A DNA stretch of 64,000 nucleotides from Sarcocystis neurona (GCA_000727475.1 KL647291.1:10457-74456), one strand, 5' to 3'; positions 40,551-54,641 are shown, counted from the stretch's first letter. The notes: a model not told the origin generated them from the sequence alone. Numbers and translations are program-made.

Positions 40551-43262
40551 TGTGCTTGAGCACTGACGAACGTTGCTGAGCGAGTGTGCAAATATGTACG
40601 TTCGGCGGGAAAGGTCACGTGGACGCTTGAGTTGCCAACGTGTAAACACGCCTACGGCGGTGCGCACGACTTGCCTCGCCCTGTACCACAGGCGTACCGA
40701 AAGTACATGTGAACTGCAGGGGCGTGGTTGTGCTACGCTCGAATAATTTACAATCCGCGAAAGCATCAGAGCACATGACGGCGAAAGTGTGCCGGCAAAC
40801 GACACGTTCTTTTTATCAGTAGTTGCCTCTTTCAACGATGCTGTAAGCACGACGGGGAGTTGGATATTCAGACACCCAGGAGCCGGTGACAGGGGGCTTT
40901 AAGAATTGATGCTTGCTCGGAGGCAATCCACCTCGTGACACCACCCATTCTTGAACCCATGCTGCAGTCGGGTTGAACCAGATGTGAACGTACTATCCTC
41001 ACGGGGAGCAGCGCGCGACTGCCAACCGGTGGTATGCGCTGTCCCCAACTTCTGATCCTGGTGAAGTCAAGACCCGCGTCGAGATAAGTTTGCATAAGGG
41101 GTAATTCACCGATGTAGCTGAGCAGAAGGCGATGAAATCCTGTCTTCAGAAGATACGCGTTTCCTTTCAAGAGTTTGGTGCGACCACTCTGATAGCGTGA
41201 GCGTTGAACGATGCCGTTTTCAAGAGTTTACCGCTAGCTGTGTCCGACAGCATGAACGTGGAAAGGCTCTGCAGACACCTAACTTTGGTTACGGGAGCCG
41301 CGTTATCTTGTGTGGCCTGAAGGGCCAGTTTTCGTGAAAGGCGTACTTCGCCCACCTCAATGTGCGTAAGTCCCTATGTCACGAAGAACTGCATGCATGA
41401 CCCGTTATGTCCCTTCCCTTAGACTGTAGTTCGCACGTTTACACTTCCAGAGGCGCCACTGATATTCACGTTCAGTTGACAGTCGGTGTCGCTGTCGGGG
41501 AAATCTGCTTTCCCGGTGTCCATCCATTTCGTCCCTTGCACTATCTGTACCAACAGGAGGTCGCCTGCTTCGTAGCAGCTATCAGCTACGCAGATGCGAT
41601 GATTTTGCACCGAAAGAACAGGCGTCAGTGTGTAAATGACTACATTTGTGGCTTACTAGATCGACTAACCCGATCGACGGTGCCCTCTCAATCAGCGCAG
41701 CAGTCCGCAGGGGAAGGGGAGACGCATCCACCGTGAGCAGCTTGTACAGCTGCCCGCTGAGCCGGGCCTACAAGGTGCCTTGGAGGTTGAAGAAGTCTTG
41801 CGCAGCGGTTTGTAAAACACCGTAGGTCATACTGGATCACAGTGTTGTGTGCCACAGAGAGCTACTGGCGAAGGATGCTTGTGTGCAAAAGTACACGTCT
41901 TCTTTCTCGTGCCGTTCACTGCGTTGCGTGCGTTATGGGCTCTCGTTGTGCCGTAGCGCATGATGCTGTCGCGCTTCTCTCCCTTGACAACTGCGTGGCG
42001 TGGCGAGCGCGCCCCGCGCATGTGTCGGGTCTGTGTAGCGCACCCCGAAGTCACGGGCCTGTGCGGCCAGCTACGCCAGTCCTAAACGTCTCGTGTTACG
42101 GACGGGAGGGAAGCTGCACGCTTAAGTATTCTCCTGCTACCGACTGACGCAGTAGGACCAGCGTCATCCCGTGTCTGCGTCGACCACGCGGCTGTACGTA
42201 GCTGGTTTCTTCGAACCGCGTGTGAGAACCACCCAGACACAAGCCGCTGGCATGACGCCTGAAATAAATGCATGACGCAATCTTCTATAAACGGCTTTTT
42301 AACCTCACATGAAATGTGGAAAGAAGTGGCTACATAGCGTCCGCGGGTGTTTTAGGCCTCAATTTGCACGAGGCCACTGTGGGGACACCGTGAGCCGCGG
42401 TGTCGTACGGGGGAGTATGCCAAACGACGGATCACCCCAGCGCCGGGCTACGCTTCAACTACTGGATGCTGCCCCGCTGCCGTCAACGTTGTTGATGCGC
42501 GTCGCGCACGCTGATAGTGCCAGGAGGTGGCGAGCACGGATACCGTAAACCCTTCAACGGCCAGTCTGCGATTTGCGCAGCGGCAGCAACGATGAAATCA
42601 CCGTCGTAATTTCGAGGTGAAGAGCGGCTTGATGACTACGCAACCGATTCAGGCGGGTATCGCCTACGAGAGATTTGCAGGACGCCCCCAACCACCGTCG
42701 TTTACGCAAGAATGACTAAACTGTTCTGGCCTCTGACGTATTACCGTTCGCACACGATAGAATTATCCAGAGGCTTCCCTCGGCTGGACTCCGCGACGCC
42801 GCAAACACGGAAATACTTGCGATGCACTTCTTCTGACGTCAGGCGGTTTTTAACCCCAGAGCACGTAAACACGCGGGGCCTCACCATCGAGGCATTGGCC
42901 GCTTGACAGGCGACCCCTGCGTGAGCTGCAATTCTGCGTTCTTCCTGCGCAGCAGAGGCTGATGGTGAATTTGTGGTGGACAGCTACCAAATCAAACGTT
43001 GTCGTGCGCGATGGCAGCACCGGTGGAGACAGCCGATGTATGCGTGTATGCACACAGATTGACACTTTGCGTCGGCGAATCACACTCCATCGAGGGAATG
43101 TACTGGCAACGTGTGCTTGGTCGATGACTGTAAAAAGGTGTTCTCCTGACTGTGTTGTAGGCTGCCGGCTTTGTTTCTGCAGGCAACCCTCTGACCTGAG
43201 AGTGCAGGCGCCAGCGAACATCTAGCGTACGTAGTTGAGTGGTCTCCTGTGAAATAGCTACG
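40551..43262. other. Intergenic region, nothing firm
   Basis: Several minus-strand frames between 40868 and 41610 are laid end to end and have a protein-like composition, but the frame joins are ambiguous and no family is recognisable. No RNA gene or mobile element was seen. Confidence 0.35.
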
Positions 43263-46200
43263 ATGTGGGTCCGGAGAGGTTCATCTGCACGTAAGGGTCC
43301 TCCCGTGCTCCGAGCGTATGTGGCGGTAGCGGTACTATGTGTGTCACACTTTGTATTCCTTCCGGATCGTTCGCGCCGCCTTTTATTTTGCGTGCCCGCA
43401 AACGCGGTCGAGGACCACCGAAGAACTGAAGTGAATGCTGCACGTGCCAAAGGACAGGTAACTTCGCCAGGAAGTCTACCCGCTAGCAGGACTTCCAGTA
43501 AGCTGCCTCAGCGAGCTTCACCGGCGCAGTCAACGATTGGCGGCACACTGAGGCCGCCTGCAGCAGAAGCGAGCTCTGCGCGATCAGCAAAAGACGCACG
43601 TGGGACAGAAACATTAAATCAAGCGTATTCCCGCGCCACGACGGCTACCAAAAATTTGGTGAACCCGCACCAAAGAAAGGACGAGCTGGAACTGGGGGCA
43701 GAGGACGTTCCGTCAGAAGCGAGACAGTTGCAGAGGGAAGCGCCACGAAACTTCCACCAACCGTTATCGCGACCGGGCAACGGCGCACCCGAGAGATCTG
43801 GGTCACCGCATGATCGTACAGGAGACACCACTGCTTACGGTGGAGCTGCCGGGGTTACTGCCCGTCTGATGCAGGTGCCTGGAAGTGTGAATGGAGCGCC
43901 TGACGACACAGCGACGCTCCCGGGTTCCGCCGCTAAAAGCGCACGGGAGCAGAAAGTGCAAGAGGATCATGAGGCACGTCCCGAAACCCCAGAAGCGGAG
44001 ATGTTCAAGGGGCGTTCGCGGTTCAACACCCTTAACAGCTACGCCACAAGCCTAACAGACAAGTGAGGCCGTTTTCGTCTGAGTGAGGCACAGATTCTTA
44101 TGTACAACCTTGGAGCATACCACACACGCGTTCAAAGCATCGCAGGAGGCGCCTGCATTCACAAATGCAGCGAAACGCGCTTTGGAAGATAGGTAGACGC
44201 ATTCAGAGCAGATTTCCCCCTACACGCTATCCAGGGCCTATATGCAGACGGCAGGCGGCAGTGGTGACAGTTTCTAACTCGTGTAACTCAACTGCCTCAA
44301 AGGCACGCGCGTCACCGAAGTTGTCATCGTTGAGAAACGACGTGAGTTGTGCTCATGAGGCGGGCTGCCACAGGATTTCCGCGTCCTGCTCTCGTACTGT
44401 TGGCATTCTGCAAGACCGTAGTTGACGCACGTTACTTCTCGCAGTTCGCGCCACACCCACGATTAAGGAGTGGCGGTCTCCCGTGAGGTGTCGCACTATG
44501 AGGACTACATCAGACAACGCATTATCTGTCGTTGTGGTCAACCCAGGTGCGCACGCAAACCTAGTCAAGGTGCTTGGTACCTTCAAGCACAGAGCCGGCA
44601 CCAGCCCGAGTAGACATCGTTCCACTGCTGTAGCTCTCAGGAAGTCGCAGACGGAAGTGTGAAGATTGTACTTACGAGGAACCCTTATGACGGGTGCGCT
44701 CTTTCCGGACTGGTAATCCGCATCTTCCGTATGACCAGGTTTGCAGAGAAGGTAGCCACGCTTACGGCGCAAGTGGATCTGCTCCGGATGGACGTCGTCC
44801 GCGCGCGCGATGAAGTTCAACGGCTGAATGATGCGTTTGATGCACGCACCGAAGAGACCCTCAATAAAATTGAAGAGAGATCCAGTAAGAAACACATTAA
44901 AGGAATATCTCTAAGTACAGGCGTGTGCGTTGCTTTGGCGTGGGGCTTGCGTGCGAGTCGATTAACCCCCGCTTTGACTCTGAGATTCTCGGACCGATGG
45001 GTGGGAAAATTTCTACGTCATCGTCATTGAAATCTTGGACTCTACAATGCAATTTGTGGCCCTCAGCTCGTAGTAGTGCAGTTTCGTTAAGACGGATTGA
45101 AGTAGAGCATGGAAGGAGCTTAATTGTACACTCATAAGTTGGGTGTCTCATTGCACAGCACAGTTCGGCGCTGACCTGTCGCGGCTGGAGAAGGAGCTAG
45201 AATGGCAGCTCAACCCGCAAACGGGCGTGGTGTCCAAGCGTATTGGTGAACTTCGACACGAGTTATTGAAGCTCCGGGTCCGTGCAAGGGATATGTTCGA
45301 GAAGGAGGCTACAGTGTACGTTCAGCAGATTGAGAGCTGCAGCGCCAGAGTTGACTCTCTTACAGAGGTGAGTCCTTTGTTTCCACGCTTCGAATTTGGC
45401 GTGTACACTGAGCGATGGGAATACTGTGTGGAGCTGCGCCGCTACACACTATGGGAACTCATTCGTAAAGTTACCTTTTAATTTGTAAACACTGTGGCGG
45501 TATCAGTTCAGCACAGGCTTTAGGCTAGTCGTACGCACTAGTCAATGACGTACGCTCTATTTCAAGGGACTGGGACGAGGCACCTCGCATTCAAGAACTA
45601 TCCGTGTGCTCGTACAATCTCGCATTCGTAGCATGCAGTACACTGGAACACAGAGCTTTCCAGATGACCAGCGGGTCGTAGCCGACGTGCGGTTGAGCAC
45701 AGTCCACTGCAAGCAGTTCCATTCGCAGCGCGCGTTCAACACCACAGCGACACTGTCTTCGCTTCACCAGATCGACGTCCCGTATCCTGCGGGTGTCGAC
45801 GTCCAACCGTTTTTTTGACTCACACTTAGCGCTGTCGTTGTTTGCATCAGATCTACTTCGATCTCAAATCGCGTACGGATTTGGAAGTAAATGAAATTGA
45901 GTCGTATATGGTCACTGCACGTCGGAAGCTCGAAGATACTATGCAGGAGCAATTGAATATCCTCACCGAAACCGAGCGCGAGGCAGCAGCTCGAGCTTCT
46001 CAACGATTCAAGAGCTTTCTAAAGAGTTTAAGACTAGAAGGGAACGTTCTCCAAAGTGTTGTTAAAAGTATTCAACGTCGCTTTTTGGAGCCGCAGGCTA
46101 CATTCGCAAATAGTGGGGAGAGCTCCACCCGTAGGGCTACATATATCGATATGAGCGGCTTGTTTGCGAACAGCAAAGTGGAGAAGGTTTGCGTGGTGGT

Positions 46201-48316
46201 GACACAGCTCGTCAAAGGACTGCTGGAGGGCAACATCGTCGTCCCGATTTTCATCCACTCGGTTAGTCGGAAAAGGATGCGTTCGCGTCCGCCCTTACCA
46301 GGTGGACCTAGTGACTTAACCGCCCGGCCAGCCAAAAGATCCGGCGTGAAGCCCTCTCTGTTCAGCCACACTTTCACTCTTGGCCCGGACGTGCTGAACG
46401 GAAGAGCAAACACGCAGAACGACGCACAGCGCACGGGCCCCAAGAAGAAGCGGAATAATACTCGAGATGCCACAGTAGGTAATCAGAGCCCCGGCCTCGA
46501 TGCGTCAGCAGACCCGGCAGTCGAGATGGTGTTGCCTAACGTAGAAATTCTCGAAAAGGCGGCCTCGCTATGGCTCCGAGAAAGGCAAGAATACGGTCTC
46601 AGCTACGACCACTACGCTGTTATCCGGATTGAAGGGTATCTCATGGAGTATTTCACGGTGCCTTTTCTGGAATACCATCCATTTTTTTATGCGACCGAGG
46701 ATGATTTTGTTACGGTGAACGCGGAACAGTTTGCAGCCACTTTGAAGAGTTCTATAGAAGAGAAGCTTTCCTCACTGGAATCTGGCCTGCAGAAGCAAAC
46801 GTACCTTTTAGTCGCATACGTGGGTGAAGTTGCGGCCGATGAGGATGTTGTCCGGCCTCGGCCCTCGCTGCTGCAAACGAACAGCCGTGTGAGTTTAGCC
46901 AGACAGCTCACACAAAACATCAAGCCACGCTCCCCGTCTATGTATTTCATTTTCCAGTATTTTCAACAGATGCTACACTTCACGGAGCAAGCCGACCAGC
47001 TGTTCAAGCAGGGTGTTAGAAAACGGAACGCACTCCAGGCGCGCCTTTCGGGTGACGACATTAGAGTCCTAGTCTTAACAGATGACTGCAGAGACGGCAT
47101 TGATGACTGCAGTATGTGGGGCGCCATGACCACTCGATCCCGAGACGATGACCCCTTCTTCAGGGGCGCTTTCGCAGTTCTACGCTTGACGCTGAAACAG
47201 GTTGCACCGGATTTTCTCGTTTTTCCATCGGATTATTTAGTGGCCGTGGCACTAGATCAGTTGGTCTGGGAAGTGACAGGCGGTTCGCGCCTCCCAGGAC
47301 CGTTGTCTCTCTTTCGTGTCTCTCCAGACGCAACGCAGGGGAACGTAAACGCAGACACGAGAAAAGGAAGGGAGGAAGGGCAGCAGGTTGCGGGGTCGGG
47401 GCGCCGACACACCAGTGGTGTACTGATCACTACTGGCGGGAAAGTTGCACGTGACAGGTCCGCAGCGACACTAACTGCCAGTCTCTCCCTGCTCGAGCAG
47501 CGCCGCAGACGGGGTCATGGGACTGCAGCGAACTCATTGGGCCTTATGAAGAAGGAAGCTGCTTCCGATGAAGTGGTCACAATCAAGGTTCTGAAAAACA
47601 GTACCCAACACGCCGTGCGCCTCTCCTGTGGTAGCACGCTAGAAGAGGTGGCGAAGCACACGCTAAACGTGACGCTGCGAGTAATGCGGGAAAAACTGGA
47701 CTACTTGGCGAGGGGCTACACATTGTACGTGTGCGTGTATCTTGTCTAGCGTGTAAGGGGTGGTGATGTGTGTTGAGCAGGCGGTACAAAAAATCGAGGT
47801 ACGGCACAGGTACGCGCTACGGACGCGCTACGGTTTCCCACTGTGGGCGAAAGCTTTTGTAAGGGAGGTAGCAGACAGCGATGCTTCGTAGTTCGCATTG
47901 AAAGAACCAGCGTAGGCGTCAGTGTAGTGGAGCAAAAGCAGTCAACTGAATTTTTTTCGCAGACGACTGTTCGGCACAAGCTTCTTGTTGCGTGACAGAC
48001 ATGCAGTGCGCAGCGACACTTGTCTGCAGCACGGTAACGTCGACGGAGAAAAGCTTAACGAAAGTACTTCAGGTAGTAAAAACGCATTTCAGAGGCATCT
48101 GACGCGGATCTTCGCGAACTTTTAGAGGTGTTGCGGGAATGTGTACGGTTGCGAGGTAAAAGCTTTTGTGTCTCTTCCGTAGCCTTCAAAGGTCCACCGC
48201 GCTTCTTCCGTTACACGTACTACTAGGGCTCGGAGTGGGCAGCGGCCTTCTTGCTTGACCCCAGGCTCCCCTCCAGTATTCACCTTAGTTGCATTCGCAA
48301 CGCTGAAGCTTTGCTT
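43263..48316 (+). CDS. Unrecognised secretory coiled-coil protein, multi-exon
   Basis: Exons with matching phases: 43263-44062, 44739-44884, 45159-45367 and 45851 to about 47730. A 3' set is less sure (47781-47798, 48095-48155 and about 48260-48315). The ATG at 43263 is followed by a basic stretch and a hydrophobic segment (AYVAVAVLCVSHFVFL), a signal peptide or signal anchor. Exon 1 then encodes a Ser/Ala/Pro-rich low-complexity region. Exons 2, 3 and the start of 4 encode a coiled coil (AEKVATLTAQVDLLRMDV). The large fourth exon holds a basic RKRMRSRP stretch and a globular-looking part with LVLTDDCRDGIDDCSMWG and PDFLVFPSDYLVAVALDQ. The possible last exon is hydrophobic and could be a membrane segment. 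I do not recognise the family. The good splice phasing makes the gene itself credible; the function is unknown. Confidence 0.6.
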
Positions 48317-51300
48317 GTAAGTGCGCTTCTCATTGTGCAACATGGGTACGTACCAGCTGAGTGAACACGCTGTATCCGTTCGAAAGGCGAAATGATTGAA
48401 TTTTTGGCGCTGCTTGTTGATGGAGGTGGTTGTGACGGGAACGCGGGAGTGCGTGTCCGCACAAAAACGTTGTTCTTTGGGCGAGGAAAAGCGGATGCCG
48501 CCTTCTGCAAACAGGATGCACTTTGTGGCAATCCAGTACTTGCGTTTTCAATGTTCTCCGAAGAAATTTGATATCTTGTGCAAATTCCGCCACCATTTTG
48601 TAGAAACAGTGCGCATCCAGGAAAAACCTGTTTGTTTTGATGGACCAAGGGGTCAAAAATCAGTTGGCCGGCCGCTCGTATGACCCATGCTGAGACTAAA
48701 GCTCGCACAGCGTTCGAGTGACGTTCATCTCCGAACTGATGCCCGGGTGTTCCTGAAGCGGCGCTGACTGGATCCCTCACTTCTACGGGCGCAATATTGA
48801 CAGAACAGATGGTGAAAATGTTGTTCTTCGTTGGTTGTGTCCGCGTGGACACCCCTCACTTCTATGGGCGCTCTATTCAGAGAACAGATGGTGAAAATGT
48901 AGTTCTTCGTTGGTTGTGTCCGCATGGCCATCCCTCACTTCTACGCGCGCTCTATTCACAGAACAGGTGGTGAAACTGTTGTTCTTCGTTGGTTGTGTCC
49001 GCATGGACAGTGGTGTGAGGAATGAGACAGTTTACAAATGACACAGCACAAACGCGTGGTGTAGTCACGAACATACTCCGCCTAGTTCTCAAGCACTGAA
49101 CATCTGGGAAACCAGGGAATTTTCTGCAAACACGACAGAGTGGTGATTGCGAAAGCGATGTGGTCGGTGCGATGGGGCCACAAAGTGGTCACAGGGAGGA
49201 ATTGAAGTCGTCACCAAAAGCTTATGGCATGTACAACCTCAATGGTAGGCCTACCTATTCAGCGCGGTGGAACAGCGAGAACCGATCTGTACGTGCAGCA
49301 ACTGCAAACAGAGACCACGAATAGAGCTTACAGGATACGTGTTTTGTCAGCATGGAACAGAGAGGGCGCACACACGAAGGCATCTTGTGTTGCAGGATTC
49401 TCCTGGCAGAGGACAGGTGATCGCTTCTGGCCGGAAAACGTTTGCGTGTATCCCTGAGAAGATGCTGATCGACTGCCTACCAAGGAGATCTCCGCGTCAT
49501 TCCGCACGTGCTCGTGGTGGGCAGCGTCCTGGTAGGCCGTCTGAACCGTCCACGCGTAGGTACACTACCGCTGCTTTCAATACGCAGTCAGATTATATGC
49601 CTCCTACGTCAGTCATGAGCGGACGCATTTTCGAATCGCGTCCGACGCCGTGGTGTTCCTGGGCCTCTTGGTGTTGAGGAAATCCTCAGGTGCTTCGGTG
49701 ACGACATGCAACGGCGTCGAAGCCAGCATCAGTAGAGTGCGATCTCCTGATCGAGGGCGCTGAAAGTCGCGGACGCTATGGGTGTTTAACCTACATTCTC
49801 GACTTGCAAAACACCGATTCGCATGCGCACATGCGAATCACGCACCAGGCGTATTATCTCGTCCGCCAGAAGCTCCTACGATCTGAAAAGCATACACTGA
49901 TGTACAGTGAAGCGCCAAGAGAAAAGCGGGACCATCTGCTGAAAGTTCTCCTCACTCTGTGACCCTCCCCTGGATTCCGCACACTAAGTTTGGCGCTATC
50001 TAAAACTCTACGTACAGGTACACAGCTCACCGTACCTTTTTGAAGTAGACGACGAGCCTCAGATGCGCACCTTTTCACAGCAGGCGAGGCTCGGCGTCCG
50101 CCTGTGGAATTAGATCCTTCAGGGTAAGTGTAAGTTAGTTACTCAATAGCTACCCCTAATCTGCATCTTTCGAGCACTGCAGACGATTTCGAAGACCCCA
50201 TTGCATGTTTAACTGGCACAAACACCACCAGCGACAGCTGCCTACCACTCCCGCTGCCACAGACTTACTTTCCTGCAGCCGTATCTACACGCGTCTACTC
50301 TCGCAAACCAGCCACCGGTCTAGCAGTCCTAGCACCCACTGGAGACCGTCTTACGGAGCTGTACGTACATTTAGTATGCCGACCACTGCAGAATATTGTA
50401 TGGAAGCTGATCCGACATTGACCACCCCTCTGCTGCAGCATCGCAACCAGCGCAACCCCTCCTGCTTTACTGCGAAACGACGCCTTTTCAAGTACGTAGG
50501 CAGGTAAATATGGATCGTGTCCCCAGTACGACAAATGCACGGTGAGCTTTCCACTAGGTTTCGCCAGGCCACTGAAATAATCAATTTTTTGAGGTGCTCA
50601 TGCATGTTGTTCTTCGGCCTCGCGTTCTTGCGGCGTGGACGTGTACGTAAAGCTCGTGATACCTCGACGTCTGCGGATGTTCGCGGCGCTCGCGCGGTCG
50701 CCCCGACTGCAAGTGCGCTACAACGGGTCCCGCCACAAGAACAGTACCACTCAATATTTTCGGCTATGCGTTGCAAACGTCCGATGGGTCACAATTGCAA
50801 CATTGGCAGTGTTATCGGCTCCTCTTCCTGCGAGTCGGGGCTGCTCCAGTCTTCGACGCCTGTGTGCATCCTCTTCTAGTTGCATCCACGTCCCCCATAG
50901 AGAAGTCGTTGAAGCTGTGAACCACCTTGTTACATTGTTTTCCTTTTGATGTCACCTAGAAAGGGCGCTCAGGCCTCACTATCTGCGACTGTTATACAGC
51001 CCTTATGTGGCAGTTTACGATGTTGATATAAAACTGTCGTCTCTAGGATTGCGAATTTCCAACCTGGCGATCCCCAGCCAGTCCATAAAGTTACATTGAG
51101 TTCAAGTGAGACACGTCACAAGATATACCCCTGCGATGTGTACTTACCGTAATTTGTACGTATCCCGTGACAGGTCCTCCTGTGGAGCGCTGTCCTTTGC
51201 GATGGAACGCTTCCGAAAGGCCATGCGGAGTGAACTATAGTAGACCAGCTAGCGCTTCTTCGACTACGGGTCGCTGGGAGCATAGCTTCCGTCCTCCACC

Positions 51301-51828
51301 CTTTGGCAGTATGCTCAACTTCATGTATTTTTTTTGGGCGTGAAGTGTCAGTACATTTAGGCTGGTCGTCTCTTGTACCTACCTTATCAGCATTGGTGAC
51401 AACTGCGGTCTACCGCTTTTTTCCTCAATAGTGCCGTGGAGATCCAGCGCCTTCGCGGAGCTCAACCCCGCGCAGCGGCGCATGTGCGGGTGGAATACCC
51501 GGCTCTACATTCCAGGTGAACCACACTGCGTGATGGGACACAGATCTCGACCACAAGTCAAATTTCCTTTAGGTGCTACTAGCGTGATGCTTGATGCAGT
51601 GTTTCTCATGAATTTCCAATTCGGGCTCTTCATATGTATCACGTGAAACAATGCGTCGAGTAATGGTGCATTCCTTCGTTGCCCGGCCGCTAGCGTGTAG
51701 ACTCGACAGCCAAGTTCGTCCTGCCTGACGTACAGGGTAGCACATGTGGTGCACTTTTTGCTGGACCGTCTTTCTTCTCTATCTCGTGTCAGTCCATGCG
51801 TCTTCTTTCTTGCATTAGGTAGTCACGA
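48317..51828. other. Region after the secretory coiled-coil gene; possible further exons, unresolved
   Basis: A GTAAGT donor stands at 48316, so the preceding gene may continue. Possible exons lie at about 49392-49550 and 50200-50515, each ending at a plausible donor, but more than one frame looks equally good and I cannot chain them. A three-copy minisatellite occupies 48774-49010. Confidence 0.3.
48774..49010. repeat. Minisatellite, three units of 79 bp
   Basis: Units start at 48774, 48853 and 48932, each with CCCTCACTTCTA, then AGAACAG, GGTGAAA and TTCTTCGTTGGTTGTGTCCG. The copies differ at a handful of positions. The unit length is not a multiple of three, so it is unlikely to be coding; similar short minus-strand peptides beginning in successive units are by-products. 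Confidence 0.9.
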
Positions 51829-53903
51829 AGCCGTCGTACAGGCTGGACCACCGGTACAGCCCCCCAGCCGCGCGCCTCGTGTTGCCGCATCGGCGGACTG
51901 GACGTCTCTAGATCTTTCAGCACGGACCGATGTCACAGTCTTTTTGCTTCGGTGTCATAGATTTCGCTTTCACTGCAGACGTACATTACTCCCATAACAA
52001 TTGTAGTCGCAACGTGTGACCCAGAAAATGGTATCACTGTGCATCCGTACCACAATGCGAGAGCGCAGGGCTGTCAATAAATAGGCCGTTCACTGAAAAG
52101 CACCTCCTCCGTAAAAGCTCGCTTCTTTGCCTTCCGTTTAGCTAACATTATTGAATAGACCATCGCTGAGTGCGGGAGACGGGTGGAGCGGCAGTCCTTT
52201 CGGCACTGTATTTTATGCACCATCGGAAAATCATCCTGTGAACGGGTCTCATGCAGCGCAGGCGGACGTCTACCCATCACGTTTGAAGTGTGCCCACCGG
52301 TTCACAAGAATGGGCAATACTCTGACGTGCTTTGAGAGATGGGGTAAGCGACCGCCGGACGGGCCTTTGCTGCACATAAAGGCGTACAGCAAAGAGGGGA
52401 AAGAAGGCGGCATCGTGCAGACAAGCTCCAAGGCTTCAACAGCAACGAGCACTTCCGCTGAGACCCCTGTTTCTGTAAGCGGAAGAGGAGACGCACGAGA
52501 GCCGGGTATTCGTACGGCCCCAACGTACTAGTCTGCAGGGTCGAAACCGAGAAGCATACGTGATCACCACGCGCATGCTCTGCGTCAGTGTGACTGGGCG
52601 TTTGTCCAATTAGCTCACGCGCGCGTCTGTGTTCATACTGTTGAAAGCGTGGTCGATGCCCGTATGTAGGTAGAACTACCCGAGTACACGTACGGAAGCG
52701 GTAGAGCTGTACCTGGAGCCTCCTTTTGCTGCAAGTCTGCGAACGTGGTTCCACAGACGCCAGTCAGATAACCACCCTCCATGACGAGCTTTGAGGTGAC
52801 ACAGACGCTAGAGACACGTTCTTCTCTTTGTGTAAACAAGTAGTGCCGGTTCTTCTTCAAACATTGACAGTGAACATCCAGTTTAAAGGGACGAAGCCAG
52901 GACAGTTCATGTGAGGACTCCGATGTGTCTCAGTGGTGTGCTCAGTAGATATCCTGAGCACAAAAAGGTGGCGACATGAAGTGGAATACGTGCACGAATC
53001 TTATGGGATTGACTCTGTCAACTTCATTTTCGTGAGATGCGACTCAAATGCTCGAACTTCGCAATCCTACCTTTGAGCAGCCACGCGTGACGACGTAGAA
53101 GTGTCAACGTGCAGACATGCTCGAATTCAAGTACCTAATACTGTACCTCAAGGTGTGCTGCCCGTGTGCGATGCGATCTGCCCGAATTCAAGACGGGTAC
53201 AGCGCCAACTGGCGGTTCGCCTACGCCTTCTGGAGTGGAAAGGCAATCTAGGCGACGCCAAACGTACAGCTCGAAAACAACTAAGAAGAGTGACACAGAG
53301 GTATCTAGTTTGGACGAAGACACTGACGAGTCTGACTTGGAAAACGAAATCGATGGGGTGAGCAATACGTGGCATATGTGACAAGGGATGTAACACTGTA
53401 GGAGTATCAGCAGGTGCAGGCGACAAACACTTTTTCATTGTTGCGCCTCGAGACTGTCACTGTACAGGTCAGTGCAAGCGACATTCGCCAAAAGAAATTC
53501 ATGCAGTACCGGCGAGCTTTGACCAAAGTCGTCAAACTGAAGACGCTACTTTTCTCGGAGACGGTTAAGGTGACGTGCAGCAGAAACGGGCAACAGATTG
53601 AATGGTACAAAGGCAAATCTACAGCGGCATCACCGTCGGACAAGAAGAAACCAGCGGGGTCTTTCCCTGTTGACAAGGCAGGTCTTTTTCCGCATGTTTG
53701 AACAGATCACTCTGGTGCGTGGGATGTTGTTAGTGCTTTCAGTTGTAACAACGACGCGGGCGTCCAAAATTTTGAAAAATGTAACACGCCACTTGTCCGT
53801 GCAACTGATGCAGATAACGTCTTGCAAGGCGCAAGCGGACAACGTCAAGGCGTTGGTAATAACTGTTAATCTTCCGCAGCCGACAACATACAATTTCACG
53901 TAA
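51829..53903 (+). CDS. Exons of an unrecognised plus-strand gene (tentative)
   Basis: Likely exons are 51829 to about 51951, about 52151-52474 (ending at GTAAGC), 53153-53357 (ending at GTGAGC), 53414 to 53467 or about 53569, and a last frame to the stop at 53903. The 53153 exon encodes a charged stretch (SSLDEDTDESDLENEIDG) and its joins to the next exon are in phase. The 52151 exon encodes a Cys-containing segment (LKCAHRFTRMGNTLTCFERW) followed by a Ser/Thr-rich part. I recognise no domain. It may be a separate gene or the 3' part of the gene starting at 43263. Start, exon number and reading frames between exons are unsure. Confidence 0.33.
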
Positions 53904-54641
53904 GATGACAACAAACGTTGCAGTTAGCCGCAGTTCAGCTTGAGCTGCACAGCGGCAGCCACCAACCAGTAAGCTGAGCACTGTGCTACTCGTGACACCG
54001 GCTACGTGTCATTCGCCAACCGGTAATGCTGTGTGAACTTCAGATTCAAAAGCGCATCGGAACGCGAACACTGGCAAGAGCAAGTTGAATCTTTAATGAA
54101 ATTCATTGCGATGAAGTGAGAATGTCCTCGGAAGCCTTGCATGCTTCGAGACGTACACAGGTAGCCTGGCCAAAGGTACGAAGCCTTCTTGACATCAGAT
54201 CGGCTGCACCGTGTATGTTCACATTACTCTTGTTGGACCCCTAGGTGCCGAGGCCGTGCGATAAGAGCGGCTGTAGTTACCGGCATGGAAGGGACCGATG
54301 CGAAAATTGTGAGGGTGGTTATGACACGAAGTTCAGTTCTCGTGGAGGGCGCACGAGTTCCTACGGTCATTTTGCTGAAAAAGTCACCGTTTCTTTTTCC
54401 AGCAAGCGAGCGATGTCCTAATGATTGACCTACGGGAGGGGCCGCCGCCCCGATTGTGTCTTGCGGTGCCGATGTTGGGTGCAATAAATGGGTGTCGGGC
54501 GACGACGTGTCTGGGTTGGTGTATGTCAGTACATGCTGACAGACACGCTGACAGTGGTGAGCCGTGCTTCACTTTATGAGGACTCGGCGAAGACGCTTCT
54601 TCCACATTTGGTGCTTGGCTCACGTGCGTAGCGTGGCGCGT
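53904..54641. other. Spacer between convergent genes
   Basis: This lies between the 3' end of the tentative plus-strand gene and the 3' end of the LRRC51-like gene. It probably holds the two 3' untranslated regions. No other feature was seen. Confidence 0.4.

Noticed and set aside
40868..41610. Possible minus-strand gene with three consecutive open pieces
   Set aside because: Composition is protein-like, but the joins require either frameshifts or very short introns and two frames look equally good, so I do not call it.
48280..48931. Two minus-strand frames with similar first residues
   Set aside because: The similarity comes from the 79-bp minisatellite being read in different frames; no other support.
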